Assembly: GCA_945957495.1 (NCBI GenBank)
Contig: CAMFLG010000169.1
Span: 1-6,933, forward strand
Reading direction: 5' to 3'
From: an uncultured Pseudorhodobacter sp.
GTDB taxonomy: Bacteria; Pseudomonadota; Alphaproteobacteria; Rhodobacterales; Rhodobacteraceae
Length of the DNA: 6,933 nucleotides
In this document: positions 1-6,800 of the stretch, one piece after another
Position numbering within the stretch: the first letter of the stretch is position 1
Layout of the letters: each line of letters begins with the position of its first letter
Translations under genes and position numbers: made by a program
The notes under the pieces: generated by a model
Seen by the model: the letters and a program-made list of their open reading frames with translations, nothing else
Told to the model about the DNA's origin: nothing
The model's database searches: none

Positions 1-954
1 CATCTGAACCCTGAGGGCGCGTTCTTTCTGGGGCTGAAGATCGGGCGGCGGTCGGCTGATCTGACGCTGGTGGATTTCATGGGCCGGGTGCGCGGCATCG
101 AGCGTCAGTTCTACCGCTATCCGTCGCCCAGCGCCGTTGTGGCCTTTGTCGCGCGGGCGCTGCCGCAGGTGATCGCGGCGCTGACGCCTGCCGAGCGCGA
201 CCGGATCAGCGGCATGGGCGTGGCGATGCCGTTTCAACTGTGGTCCTGGGTGCAGATGATCGGCGCGCCGCAGTCCGAGATGGACGCCTGGCGCGAGCGT
301 GACATTCAGGCCGATCTGGCCGAGATCGTCGGCATGCCGGTTTATGTGCAAAACGATGCCACCTCTGCCTGCGGGGCGGAACTGGTGTTCGGCACGGGTG
401 AGCGTCCGCGCGATTTTCTGTATTTCTACTTCGGCTATTTCATCGGCGGCGGACTGGTTCTGAACGGGCAGTTGTTTCTGGGCCGTTCGGGGAACGCGGC
501 GGGCGTCGGGCCGCTGCCGGTGCCGGGGGCAGATGGCAAGATGCAACGGCTGCTGGATGTCGCGTCGATGTCGAAACTGGCAGAGGCGATGGAGGCGGCG
601 GGCGAATCCTCGGATCACCTGTGGGAACGCCCGGATGAATGGACGGTCAGCCCTGCGGTACTGTCGGCCTGGATGGATCAGGCGGCAGAGGGGCTGGCCT
701 GGGCCGCTTTTTCCGCCGCATCGCTGCTGGAGATCGAGGCCGTGATGATCGACGGCTGGATGCCGGTTACGGTGCGGGCCGAAATGACCCGGCGCACCCA
801 TGCCGCCCTGCACCGGCTGGAACTGGACGGCATTGACCCGCCGGTGATCCGCGAGGGCACTTTGGGGGCCAGTGCGCGGTCGCTGGGGGCGGCGGCAATT
901 CCGCTTTCGCAGCGCTATCTGATTGACCAGAACGCGGCGGGGCGTGGGGCGTGA
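1..954 (+). CDS. ROK-family protein (sugar-responsive transcriptional regulator or kinase-like), 5' end missing
   Basis: The reading frame is open from base 1 to the TGA at 952-954, so about 317 residues are visible and the true start lies upstream. A GTG at base 70 is only an internal codon: the residues before it (GAFFLGLKIGRRSADLTL) read as the first strand pair of the ROK actin-like ATPase fold. Other ROK marks are the NDAT sequence with the conserved Asp at bases 355-357, and a glycine-rich IGGGLVLNG strand near 442-468. The zinc motif normally seen next (G-E-x-G-H, then CxCGxxGCxE) is absent; the protein reads GNAAGVGPLPVPG there, with no cysteines. That fits a regulatory ROK member better than an active sugar kinase. 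If it is a regulator, an N-terminal winged-helix domain should lie outside the window. The family is fairly certain; ligand and targets are unknown. ROK regulators often sit beside sugar ABC transporter genes, which may lie upstream. It runs in the same direction as the Mrp operon but is separated by 79 bases and has no evident functional link. Confidence 0.85.
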   Translation, partial: HLNPEGAFFLGLKIGRRSADLTLVDFMGRVRGIERQFYRYPSPSAVVAFVARALPQVIAALTPAERDRISGMGVAMPFQLWSWVQMIGAPQSEMDAWRERDIQADLAEIVGMPVYVQNDATSACGAELVFGTGERPRDFLYFYFGYFIGGGLVLNGQLFLGRSGNAAGVGPLPVPGADGKMQRLLDVASMSKLAEAMEAAGESSDHLWERPDEWTVSPAVLSAWMDQAAEGLAWAAFSAASLLEIEAVMIDGWMPVTVRAEMTRRTHAALHRLELDGIDPPVIREGTLGASARSLGAAAIPLSQRYLIDQNAAGRGA

Positions 955-1033
955 CCCATCAATTTGGCTTGAATTTACGGCCCGCAGGCCCCAAATCAGG
1001 TCAAAGCCGCCAAGTTCGGGAAAACGCTGACGG
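955..1033 (+). promoter_or_regulatory. Gap between ROK gene and mrp operon: dyad and presumed mrp promoter region
   Basis: This 79-base gap is more A/T-rich than the flanking genes and is the only non-coding DNA upstream of mrpA in the window, so the operon promoter is inferred to be here, unless it lies inside the ROK gene or transcription reads through. No strong sigma-70 pair is visible: TTGAAT at 969-974 with CAAATC at 992-997 has 17-base spacing but a poor -10 element. It also contains an imperfect dyad (962-996). No good Shine-Dalgarno sequence precedes mrpA; GGGAAAA at 1018-1024 is the nearest purine run. Confidence 0.4.
962..996. repeat. Imperfect inverted repeat between ROK gene and mrpA
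   Basis: ATTTGG (962-967) is complementary to CCAAAT (991-996). Inside it, GGCC (979-982) and GGCC (987-990) can pair around a CGCA loop, leaving about 11 unpaired bases on the left side. It begins only 7 bases after the ROK stop codon and has no T-run after it, so a classical intrinsic terminator is not supported. It could be a weak 3' end for the ROK transcript or an operator for the mrp promoter. The pairing is seen in the sequence; the role is a guess. Confidence 0.35.
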
Positions 1034-3820
1034 ATGACCTTAGCCCTTATCGCCGCCCTGCCCTTTCTGGGCGCGCTGTTTCCCGGACTGACGATCCGCG
1101 CGGGAAAGAACACCTGTGCCGCCGTTTCTGCCGCCTTCACCGCAACCGCGCTGCTGCTGATCCTGCTGCAGGCGCCCGCGGTTTTGCGCGGCGAAGTGAT
1201 CCAGACCCGGGTGGATTGGCTGCCGCAGTTGGGGCTGAACGCCAATTTCATGCTGGACGGGCTGGGGTTGCTGTTTTCGCTGCTGATCCTTGGCATCGGC
1301 CTGCTGATCATCCTTTATGCGCGGTTCTATCTGACCGCCACCGATCCGATGGGGCGGTTCTACAGCTATCTGATGCTGTTTCAGGGCGCGATGCTGGGCA
1401 TCGTTCTGTCCGACAACATCCTGCTTTTGCTGGTGTTCTGGGAGATGACAAGCCTGTCGTCCTTCCTTCTGATCGGCTATTGGAAACACCTGCCCGAAGG
1501 TCGGCAAGGCGCGCGTATGGCCTTGGCGGTGACGGGCAGCGGCGGTTTGGCGATGATTGCCGGGGCGCTGATGCTGGGCCATATCGCGGGCAGCTATGAC
1601 CTGTCGGTGATCCTGACGCAAAAGACCGCTATTCAGGCCAGCCCGCTGTATCTGCCGGCGCTGATCCTGATTTTGCTGGGTGCCTTCACCAAATCGGCGC
1701 AGTTTCCGTTCCATTTCTGGTTGCCGCACGCGATGGCGGCACCCACACCGGTGTCGGCCTATCTGCATTCGGCAACGATGGTGAAGGCGGGGCTGTTCCT
1801 GATGGCGCGGCTGTGGCCGGTGATGGCGGGAACCGATGCGTGGTTCCTGATCGTGGCGACCACGGGCCTGTTGACCATGGCCTTTGCGGCCAAGGTGGCG
1901 CTGTTCAAGGATGATCTGAAGGCGATCCTGGCCTATTCCACCGTCAGCCATCTGGGCCTGATCACCTTCCTTCTGGGGCTGGGCACCAAGGCGGGGGCGA
2001 TTGCGGCGGTGTTCCACATCCTGTGTCACGCCAGCTTCAAGGCCGCCTTGTTCATGACGGCGGGGATCGTGGATCACGAGGCGCATACCCGCGACATCCG
2101 CCGGTTGGGCGGATTGCGGCATCTGATGCCCATCACCTTTGCGATTGCGCTGATTGCCACCCTGTCGATGGCCGGGGTGCCGCCGCTGAACGGGTTCTTG
2201 TCGAAAGAAATGATGCTGGAGGCGGCGGCGCATACGCATTGGCTGGGCAATGGCTGGCTGGTGCCGCTGTTTGCCACCTTGGGGGCGTTGCTGTCTGTCG
2301 GTTATTGCCTGCGGTTTCTGGTGCAAGGGTTCCTTGGCCCAGTGCGGGGCGATTACCCGCACCGACCGCATGATCCGGGGTTTGGGCTGTGGCTGTCGCC
2401 TGCGGTGTTGGCGGTGATCGTGGTGGCGATGGGGCTTTTGCCCATGACCATCGCCGGGGGGCTGGTGGATGCGGCGGCATCGGCCACGACCGGGGCGCCG
2501 GTACATGCCAAGATCGCGCTATGGCACGGGTTGGAAAGCCCGGCGCTGTGGATGTCGTTCATCGCCTTTGGCGGCGGCTTTGTGATTTTGGGCAGCTACG
2601 CGCGGCTGCGCGCCCTGTGGGATGGCTTCCCCCGCCCCGAGGCAAAGCAGATGTTCGACGCGGGCCTTGGCGCGCTGACCCGGCTGGCGGGGTGGATTAC
2701 CGATGGCTTGCACAACGGCGTGCTGGCGCGCGGCTTTGCGGTGGCCGTCGTCACCATTCTGGCACTGGCGGGCTATGGTTTCCTGACCGGCACTTATGCA
2801 CCGGGGCTGCGGGCGGCGACGCCGATCGAGATTTATCCGGCCCTGATCTGGCTTATTCTGGTGGCGGCGGTGACGGCCACGGTGCGGCTGCACCGGCAGC
2901 GGGTGCTGTCGATCCTGATGCTGGGCATCGTCGGCCTGCTGGTGTCGGTCGCCTTCGCCTATCTGGCCGCGCCCGATCTGGCGCTGACCCAGATCACGGT
3001 CGAGGTGGTGACGGTGGTTCTGCTGATGCTGGCGCTGAACTTCCTGCCACAATGGACCCCGCGCCAAAGCAGTACCGCCCGCCATTGGCGCGACGGCATC
3101 CTTTCAGGCGTGGCAGGTCTGGCCGTGGCCGGGCTGGCCTATGCCATGATGATGCGCGATGCGGCCTTTGATCCGATCTCGGCCTTTCATCTGGCGCAAT
3201 CCAAGCCCGGCGCCGGGGGGTACAACGCCGTTAACACCATCATCGTCGATTTCCGCGGCTATGATACCTATGGCGAGATTGTCGTGCTGGGCGTCGCGGC
3301 CTTGCTGATCTTTGCCCTGGCAGAGATGCTGATGGCCCCCGAAACCAGATGGGCCAAGCACCCGGATCAGCGCGCAGGCGATGCGGGCGACCCGCATCCG
3401 GTGATGTCCCGCGTTGCCGCACGCCTGCTGCTGCCGATGTCGATGATGGTGGGGGTCTATCTGTTCCTGCGCGGGCATAACCTGCCGGGCGGCGGTTTTG
3501 TCGCTGGGCTGGTCTTTGCCATTGGTCTGGTGATGCAATACATCGCGGCGGGCCTGAAATGGACACGGGCGCGACTGGTGGTGAACTATCATACCCTGAT
3601 CGGGCTGGGCGTTCTGGTGGCCACGGCAACCGGGGTGGGATCGTGGGCCGCGGGGCGGCCGTTCCTGACCTCCAGCTACGGCTATTTCCATTTCCCGCCG
3701 CTGGAGGAATTCGAACTGGCCACCGCGATGCTGTTCGATCTTGGCGTCTTTCTGTGCGTGCTGGGGGCGATCATGATGGCGCTGGACGCGCTTTCCCGGC
3801 TTGCACGGAGGGTGCGCTGA
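1034..3820 (+). CDS. mrpA: Na+/H+ antiporter subunit A fused to subunit B (MrpAB, PhaAB-type)
   Basis: Encodes 928 residues, the largest subunit of the Mrp cation/proton antiporter in the inner membrane. Residues ~1-470 match the NuoL-like core: E137 in VFWEMTSLSSFLLIGYW, K220 in FTKSAQFPFHFWLPHAMAAP, H232, K251 in HSATMVKAG, H332 and K336 in HASFKAALF, and K391 in NGFLSKEMM, the proton-channel type of charged positions. Residues ~600-670 (LAAPDLALTQITVEVV, with E657) and ~690-765 (FRGYDTYGEIVVLG, with E747) are the NuoJ-like C-terminal parts of MrpA. After a hydrophilic linker at ~770-790 comes a complete MrpB domain (~791-925) with its RGHNLPGGGFVAGL signature at 813-826. The A-B fusion defines group 2 Mrp systems. 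An in-frame TGA at 1028-1030 makes the ATG at 1034 the earliest possible ATG. The stop overlaps the mrpC start by one base. The frame is intact. It could equally be named phaA or mnhA; function by homology is very secure, the exact ion preference is not. Confidence 0.97.
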   Translation: MTLALIAALPFLGALFPGLTIRAGKNTCAAVSAAFTATALLLILLQAPAVLRGEVIQTRVDWLPQLGLNANFMLDGLGLLFSLLILGIGLLIILYARFYLTATDPMGRFYSYLMLFQGAMLGIVLSDNILLLLVFWEMTSLSSFLLIGYWKHLPEGRQGARMALAVTGSGGLAMIAGALMLGHIAGSYDLSVILTQKTAIQASPLYLPALILILLGAFTKSAQFPFHFWLPHAMAAPTPVSAYLHSATMVKAGLFLMARLWPVMAGTDAWFLIVATTGLLTMAFAAKVALFKDDLKAILAYSTVSHLGLITFLLGLGTKAGAIAAVFHILCHASFKAALFMTAGIVDHEAHTRDIRRLGGLRHLMPITFAIALIATLSMAGVPPLNGFLSKEMMLEAAAHTHWLGNGWLVPLFATLGALLSVGYCLRFLVQGFLGPVRGDYPHRPHDPGFGLWLSPAVLAVIVVAMGLLPMTIAGGLVDAAASATTGAPVHAKIALWHGLESPALWMSFIAFGGGFVILGSYARLRALWDGFPRPEAKQMFDAGLGALTRLAGWITDGLHNGVLARGFAVAVVTILALAGYGFLTGTYAPGLRAATPIEIYPALIWLILVAAVTATVRLHRQRVLSILMLGIVGLLVSVAFAYLAAPDLALTQITVEVVTVVLLMLALNFLPQWTPRQSSTARHWRDGILSGVAGLAVAGLAYAMMMRDAAFDPISAFHLAQSKPGAGGYNAVNTIIVDFRGYDTYGEIVVLGVAALLIFALAEMLMAPETRWAKHPDQRAGDAGDPHPVMSRVAARLLLPMSMMVGVYLFLRGHNLPGGGFVAGLVFAIGLVMQYIAAGLKWTRARLVVNYHTLIGLGVLVATATGVGSWAAGRPFLTSSYGYFHFPPLEEFELATAMLFDLGVFLCVLGAIMMALDALSRLARRVR
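3807..3812 (+). promoter_or_regulatory. Ribosome binding site for mrpC
   Basis: GGAGGG lies inside the last codons of mrpA', 7 bases before the ATG at 3820. It is the best Shine-Dalgarno sequence in the window and fixes the mrpC start despite an open frame that extends much further upstream. Confidence 0.8.
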
Positions 3821-4155
3821 TGGAGGCGTTGATTGCCGCCGCGATTGGCCTGATGACCGCAGGCGGCATTTACCTGATGCTGCGCAGGCGGACCTTTCCG
3901 GTGATCATCGGGCTGTCGCTGCTGTCTTACGCGGTGAACCTGTTCCTGTTCGTGGCCGGGCGTCTGGCCCCCGGCCTGCCGCCGATCATTTCGAAAACCG
4001 CCGCAGGCTATACCGATCCGCTGCCGCAGGCGCTGGTTCTGACGGCCATCGTGATTTCCTTTGGCATGACGGCGGTGCTGGTGCTGATGGCGCTGGGTGC
4101 CTATCTGACCGGTGGCGATGCCCGGATTGATCTGGACGACGGGGGTGCGGAATGA
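3820..4155 (+). CDS. mrpC: Na+/H+ antiporter subunit C (MrpC, NuoK-like)
   Basis: Encodes 111 residues, the usual MrpC length, with three predicted membrane helices (~3-20, 27-47, 71-95). It is homologous to NuoK/MnhC and in the assembled complex sits between the MrpA and MrpD parts. The central motif IGLSLLSYAVNLFLF (30-44) and the YTDPLPQALVLTAIVISFG stretch (64-82) are typical of the family. The frame is open from 3559, but that extension lies inside the mrpB part of mrpA'; the ATG at 3820 is chosen because it follows a strong ribosome site, shares one base with the mrpA' stop (TGATG) and gives the normal N-terminus. The stop overlaps the mrpD start in an ATGA, so translation is probably coupled on both sides. 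The C-terminus (98-111) is acidic and hydrophilic. Recognition is secure. Confidence 0.96.
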   Translation: MEALIAAAIGLMTAGGIYLMLRRRTFPVIIGLSLLSYAVNLFLFVAGRLAPGLPPIISKTAAGYTDPLPQALVLTAIVISFGMTAVLVLMALGAYLTGGDARIDLDDGGAE

Positions 4156-5627
4156 ACCACCTTCTGATCCTTCCCGTCCTCTTGCCGGGGCTGATGGCCG
4201 GGCTGATCGTGGCCTTTGCGCGCAACCGGTTGCACCTGCAGCGGGTTGCGGCGGCGCTGGTGGTGCTGGCGCTGCTGTTTATGGCGGGCCTGTTGCTGGT
4301 TCGGGCCGCGGCGGGGCCAGAGGCGTATTTTCTGGGCAACTGGCCCGCGCCCTTTGGCATCGTGCTGATGCTGGACCGTTTGTCGGCGCTGATGCTGGCG
4401 CTGGTTGCGGTTCTGTCGGGCTTCGTTCTGATCTATGTGATCGGCACCGGCTGGGACCAGCGTGGAAAACATTTTCACGCGCTGTTCCTGTTTCAGCTGA
4501 TGGGCCTGAACGGCGCCTTCCTGACTGGCGATGCCTTCAACCTGTTCGTGTTTTTCGAACTGCTGCTAATCGCGTCCTACGGGCTGATGATCCATGGCGG
4601 CGGTGCCGACCGGCTGCGCGCCGGGGTGCAATATGTGGCGTTCAACCTGTTGGGATCAACGCTGTTCCTGTTCGGCCTTGGCCTGATCTATGCCGTCACC
4701 GGCACGCTGAACATGGCCGATCTGGCAGAACGCATCGCAGCGCTGCCCGCCGGGGATGCGGGTTTGCTGCGGGTGGCGGCGGTGATGATCCTCTTGGTCT
4801 TTGCCATCAAGGGCGCGCTGGTGCCGCTGCAATTCTGGTTGCCCGGCACCTATGCCAACGCGCCGGGGCCGGTGGCGGCGCTGTTCGCGGTGATGACCAA
4901 GGTGGGCGCCTATGCGGTGATCCGGTTCAGCACATTGGTGTTTCCGCCCGATTCCGCCGCCATCGGCAGCCTTGTGACCGATCTGCTGACACCGGCGGCG
5001 CTGGCAACGCTGGCGCTGGGGGCGGTTGGGGTGCTGGGCACACACAGCCTGCCCCGGCAAGTGGCCTTTGCCGCCATCGGCTCGATGGGCCTGCTGTTTC
5101 TGGCCGTTGCGGCGGGCACGCCTGCGGCCACGGCGGCGGCACTGTATTACCTGCTGCATTCGACCCTTGCCACAGCGGCGCTGTTCCTGATCGCCGACCT
5201 TCTCGCCGCCCGCCGCGGTGGGGCGGCGGCGCATTCGGGGCTGATCGCGGCGCTGTTCATGGCGGGTGCGGTGGCAATGGCCGGGATGCCGCCGCTGTCA
5301 GGCTTTGTTGGCAAACTGCTGGTGATGGACGCGCTGCGATCACAGGCAGTCTTGGCGTGGAGCGCGATCCTCTTGGCCTCACTGGCCACGATGATCGGCT
5401 TTGCCCGCATGGGGTCTGCGCTGTTCTGGTCCCCGCAAGAGGCTGATCCCGCCCTGCCCATCCCGCAAGATCGCGGCGGCATCGCGGCGGTGCTGCTGTG
5501 CCTTGCGGCCTTGGCGGCGCTGACGGTGTTCGCCGGGCCGGTCATGGCATGGCTGACGGTTGCGGCGGAAAACCTGCACGCCCCCACAGCATATATCGCC
5601 GCCAGTGCCCTGCGTGGGGGGACGTGA
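4152..5627 (+). CDS. mrpD: Na+/H+ antiporter subunit D (MrpD, NuoM/NuoN-like)
   Basis: Encodes 491 residues, a normal MrpD length, with about 14 predicted membrane helices. It is the second antiporter-like subunit of the complex, related to NuoM/NuoN. Visible key positions are E136 (NLFVFFELLLIASYG), K220 (VFAIKGALVPLQFWLPGTYA), K250 in the typical MTKVGAYAVIR, H336 (LLHSTLATAALFL) and K388 (PPLSGFVGKLLVM). Where MrpA' has HASFKAALF with a lysine, MrpD has HSTLATAALF with none; this may be normal for group 2 MrpD but I cannot check it. The ATG at 4152 overlaps the mrpC stop by four bases (ATGA); GGGGG at 4141-4145 is a weak ribosome site 6 bases upstream, so coupling to mrpC is likely. A long open frame in another phase (4112-5446) is Arg/Gly/Ala-rich and is a shadow. 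Family assignment is very secure. Confidence 0.97.
   Translation: MNHLLILPVLLPGLMAGLIVAFARNRLHLQRVAAALVVLALLFMAGLLLVRAAAGPEAYFLGNWPAPFGIVLMLDRLSALMLALVAVLSGFVLIYVIGTGWDQRGKHFHALFLFQLMGLNGAFLTGDAFNLFVFFELLLIASYGLMIHGGGADRLRAGVQYVAFNLLGSTLFLFGLGLIYAVTGTLNMADLAERIAALPAGDAGLLRVAAVMILLVFAIKGALVPLQFWLPGTYANAPGPVAALFAVMTKVGAYAVIRFSTLVFPPDSAAIGSLVTDLLTPAALATLALGAVGVLGTHSLPRQVAFAAIGSMGLLFLAVAAGTPAATAAALYYLLHSTLATAALFLIADLLAARRGGAAAHSGLIAALFMAGAVAMAGMPPLSGFVGKLLVMDALRSQAVLAWSAILLASLATMIGFARMGSALFWSPQEADPALPIPQDRGGIAAVLLCLAALAALTVFAGPVMAWLTVAAENLHAPTAYIAASALRGGT
5616..5621 (+). promoter_or_regulatory. Ribosome binding site deciding the mrpE start
   Basis: A GGGGGG run lies 8 bases before the ATG at 5630 but only 2 bases before the alternative GTG at 5624. 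The spacing favours the ATG, although the GTG would give a GTGA overlap with the mrpD stop. As a Shine-Dalgarno sequence it is only moderate. Confidence 0.5.
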
Positions 5628-5629
5628 TC

Positions 5630-6118
5630 ATGCGCAAGATCCTGCCCCACCCGTATCTGAGCGCCACGCTATTCGGCATCTGGCTGATCCTGTCCGGCAG
5701 CGCCGCCTTGGGCACGATGCTGCTGGCGCTGGTGCTGGCCGTGCTGATCCCGCTGGCCACCGCACGCTATTGGCCGGAAAAGACACCACGCGTGCGCCCG
5801 GTGGCACTTGCCGCCTATGTGGCCCTTGTGCTGTGGGATGTGGTGGTGGCCAGCGCACAGGTGGCGTGGATCGTGCTGTTCAAGCCCGCCGCGCAAATTC
5901 AATCCGCCTGGATCGCCGTGCCGATTGAACTGCCCTGCGCCGAGGCGCGCGCGCTGCTGGCGGGAACCATCACGCTGACCCCAGGCACCCTGACCGCCGA
6001 TTTCGCCGAGGATGGCAGCGCCTTGCTGATCCACGCCCTGCACGCGCCCGACCCGGACGCCGTGCGCGACGAAATCAAGCAACGCTACGAAGCCCGCCTG
6101 AAAAGGATATTCATGTGA
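5630..6118 (+). CDS. mrpE: Na+/H+ antiporter subunit E (MrpE)
   Basis: Encodes 162 residues, the normal size for the MNHE family. The N-terminal part has two hydrophobic segments (~11-45) and a third (~57-84) ending in VAWIVLFKP. The C-terminal half is a cytoplasmic domain with the family hallmark GTITLTPGTLTADF (112-125), then ALLIHALHAPD and IKQRYEARLKRIF (149-161). MrpE is a small membrane subunit needed for full antiporter activity or assembly in studied Mrp systems. The ATG at 5630 is preferred for its spacing to the G-run; a GTG at 5624 in the same frame would add two residues and overlap the mrpD stop (5625-5627). The frame is open further upstream, but that region codes for the mrpD C-terminus. 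The last codons contain the mrpF ribosome site and start. Assignment secure, start fairly secure. Confidence 0.94.
   Translation: MRKILPHPYLSATLFGIWLILSGSAALGTMLLALVLAVLIPLATARYWPEKTPRVRPVALAAYVALVLWDVVVASAQVAWIVLFKPAAQIQSAWIAVPIELPCAEARALLAGTITLTPGTLTADFAEDGSALLIHALHAPDPDAVRDEIKQRYEARLKRIFM
6103..6107 (+). promoter_or_regulatory. Ribosome binding site for mrpF
   Basis: AAGGA in the last codons of mrpE lies 7 bases before the GTG at 6115 and 10 bases before the ATG at 6118. Both starts are possible; the closer spacing slightly favours the GTG. Confidence 0.6.
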
Positions 6119-6387
6119 TGCTGGCCCTGGCCCTGAATTTCGCCCTTGGATGTTTTGCGGTGGCGCTGCTTTTGAACATCTGGCGCATCGGCAGCGCGCC
6201 CACCCTGCCCGACCGCATTCTTGCGGTGGATACGATGGTGGTGAACATGATCGCCCTGATCGCGCTCTATGGGGTGCGGCTGGGTTCTGTGATCAATTTC
6301 GAGGCCGAGTTGCTGCTGGCGATGACGGGTTTTGTCTCAACCGTCGCCTTCTGCAAATACCTCTTGCGGGGGAGCATTGTTGAATGA
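6115..6387 (+). CDS. mrpF: Na+/H+ antiporter subunit F (MrpF)
   Basis: Encodes 90 residues (89 if translation starts at the ATG at 6118), a typical MrpF/PhaF length, with three membrane helices (~3-23, 38-57, 64-83). The signature IWRIGSAPTLPDRILAVDT (22-40) holds the two conserved aspartates D33 and D39 at the start of the second helix. MrpF is a small membrane subunit of the complex, positioned near MrpA in known structures of related complexes. The GTG at 6115 overlaps the mrpE stop by four bases (GTGA); the ATG overlaps by one. The stop overlaps the mrpG start by ATGA. Recognition is secure from the motif and operon position; only the start codon is uncertain. Confidence 0.94.
   Translation: MMLALALNFALGCFAVALLLNIWRIGSAPTLPDRILAVDTMVVNMIALIALYGVRLGSVINFEAELLLAMTGFVSTVAFCKYLLRGSIVE
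6368..6374 (+). promoter_or_regulatory. Ribosome binding site for mrpG
   Basis: GGGGGAG near the end of mrpF lies 9 bases before the mrpG ATG at 6384, a suitable spacing that agrees with the four-base ATGA overlap at that junction. Confidence 0.6.
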
Positions 6388-6752
6388 GCGTTGTGGTCGA
6401 GGTTTTCTTGTCGGTGATGCTGGTGGTGGGCGGCTTGTTCGGGCTGGTGGGCAGCTTTGGCCTGCTCAAACTGAAACTGCCGATGCAGCGTCTGCATGGC
6501 CCGACCAAGGCGGTGACGATGGGCGTGGCCACGGCACTGATTGCGGCGGCGGTGGATGTTTATGTCAGCACCGGTGCGGTGGCGTGGCAAAACGTAATGA
6601 TCGCGGTGTTCCTGTTCCTGACCGCCCCGATTTCGGCGCTGTATATCGCCAAGGCGCATCTGCACGGCACGGTGGATGCGTCCGAAGTGCCACCCACCGG
6701 GACGGCTGCCGTCTGGGCAGGCACACCGGGTTCCGCCGCAGAGTCCGATTAG
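6384..6752 (+). CDS. mrpG: Na+/H+ antiporter subunit G (MrpG)
   Basis: Encodes 122 residues with three membrane helices (~5-29, 43-62, 69-90). The family block GLFGLVGSFGLLKLKLPMQR (17-36) followed by LHGPTKAVTMGV (37-48) and the third-helix FLFLTAPISALYIAKAHL (76-93) mark it as PhaG/MnhG/YufB. It is the last subunit of the complex. Family members usually have an aspartate and aromatics after GLLR-P (PDFYxRLHAPTK); here the text is KLKLPMQRLHGPTK, a mild variation. Residues ~95-122 form a hydrophilic tail rich in Ala, Gly, Thr, Pro and Ser with no recognised motif. The ATG overlaps the mrpF stop by four bases. The TAG stop is followed by the non-coding repeat region, so this gene most likely ends the operon. 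Confidence 0.94.
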   Translation: MSVVVEVFLSVMLVVGGLFGLVGSFGLLKLKLPMQRLHGPTKAVTMGVATALIAAAVDVYVSTGAVAWQNVMIAVFLFLTAPISALYIAKAHLHGTVDASEVPPTGTAAVWAGTPGSAAESD

Positions 6753-6800
6753 CGCGCGGGCGGTCTGACGCAAACGAAGGTGAAAGCGCAAACAGCAGGC

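Noticed and set aside
1040..2506. A 488-codon open frame on the - strand opposite mrpA'
   Set aside because: Its product is dominated by Arg, Gln, His and Gly with no domain or hydrophobic pattern, and it lies entirely antisense to a secure gene. Long antisense frames are expected in GC-rich genes with strong third-position bias.
3559..3819. N-terminal extension of mrpC upstream of 3820
   Set aside because: The extra residues are in the shadow frame of the mrpB domain, and the strong ribosome site at 3807-3812 together with the standard MrpC N-terminus places the start at 3820.
4112..5446. A 444-codon open frame on the + strand overlapping mrpC and mrpD
   Set aside because: It is a shadow frame of mrpD: Gly/Ala/Arg-rich, no recognisable motif, and mrpD in the other phase carries all family residues.
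5498..5629. N-terminal extension of mrpE upstream of 5630
   Set aside because: The extension overlaps the mrpD C-terminus in another frame and does not resemble the MrpE N-terminus, which begins normally at MRKILPHPYLS.
1034..6752. A complex I or hydrogenase gene cluster instead of Mrp
   Set aside because: The NuoL/M/N-, NuoK- and NuoJ-like parts occur without any quinone-, FeS- or NiFe-binding subunits, and with MrpB, E, F and G signatures in standard Mrp order.
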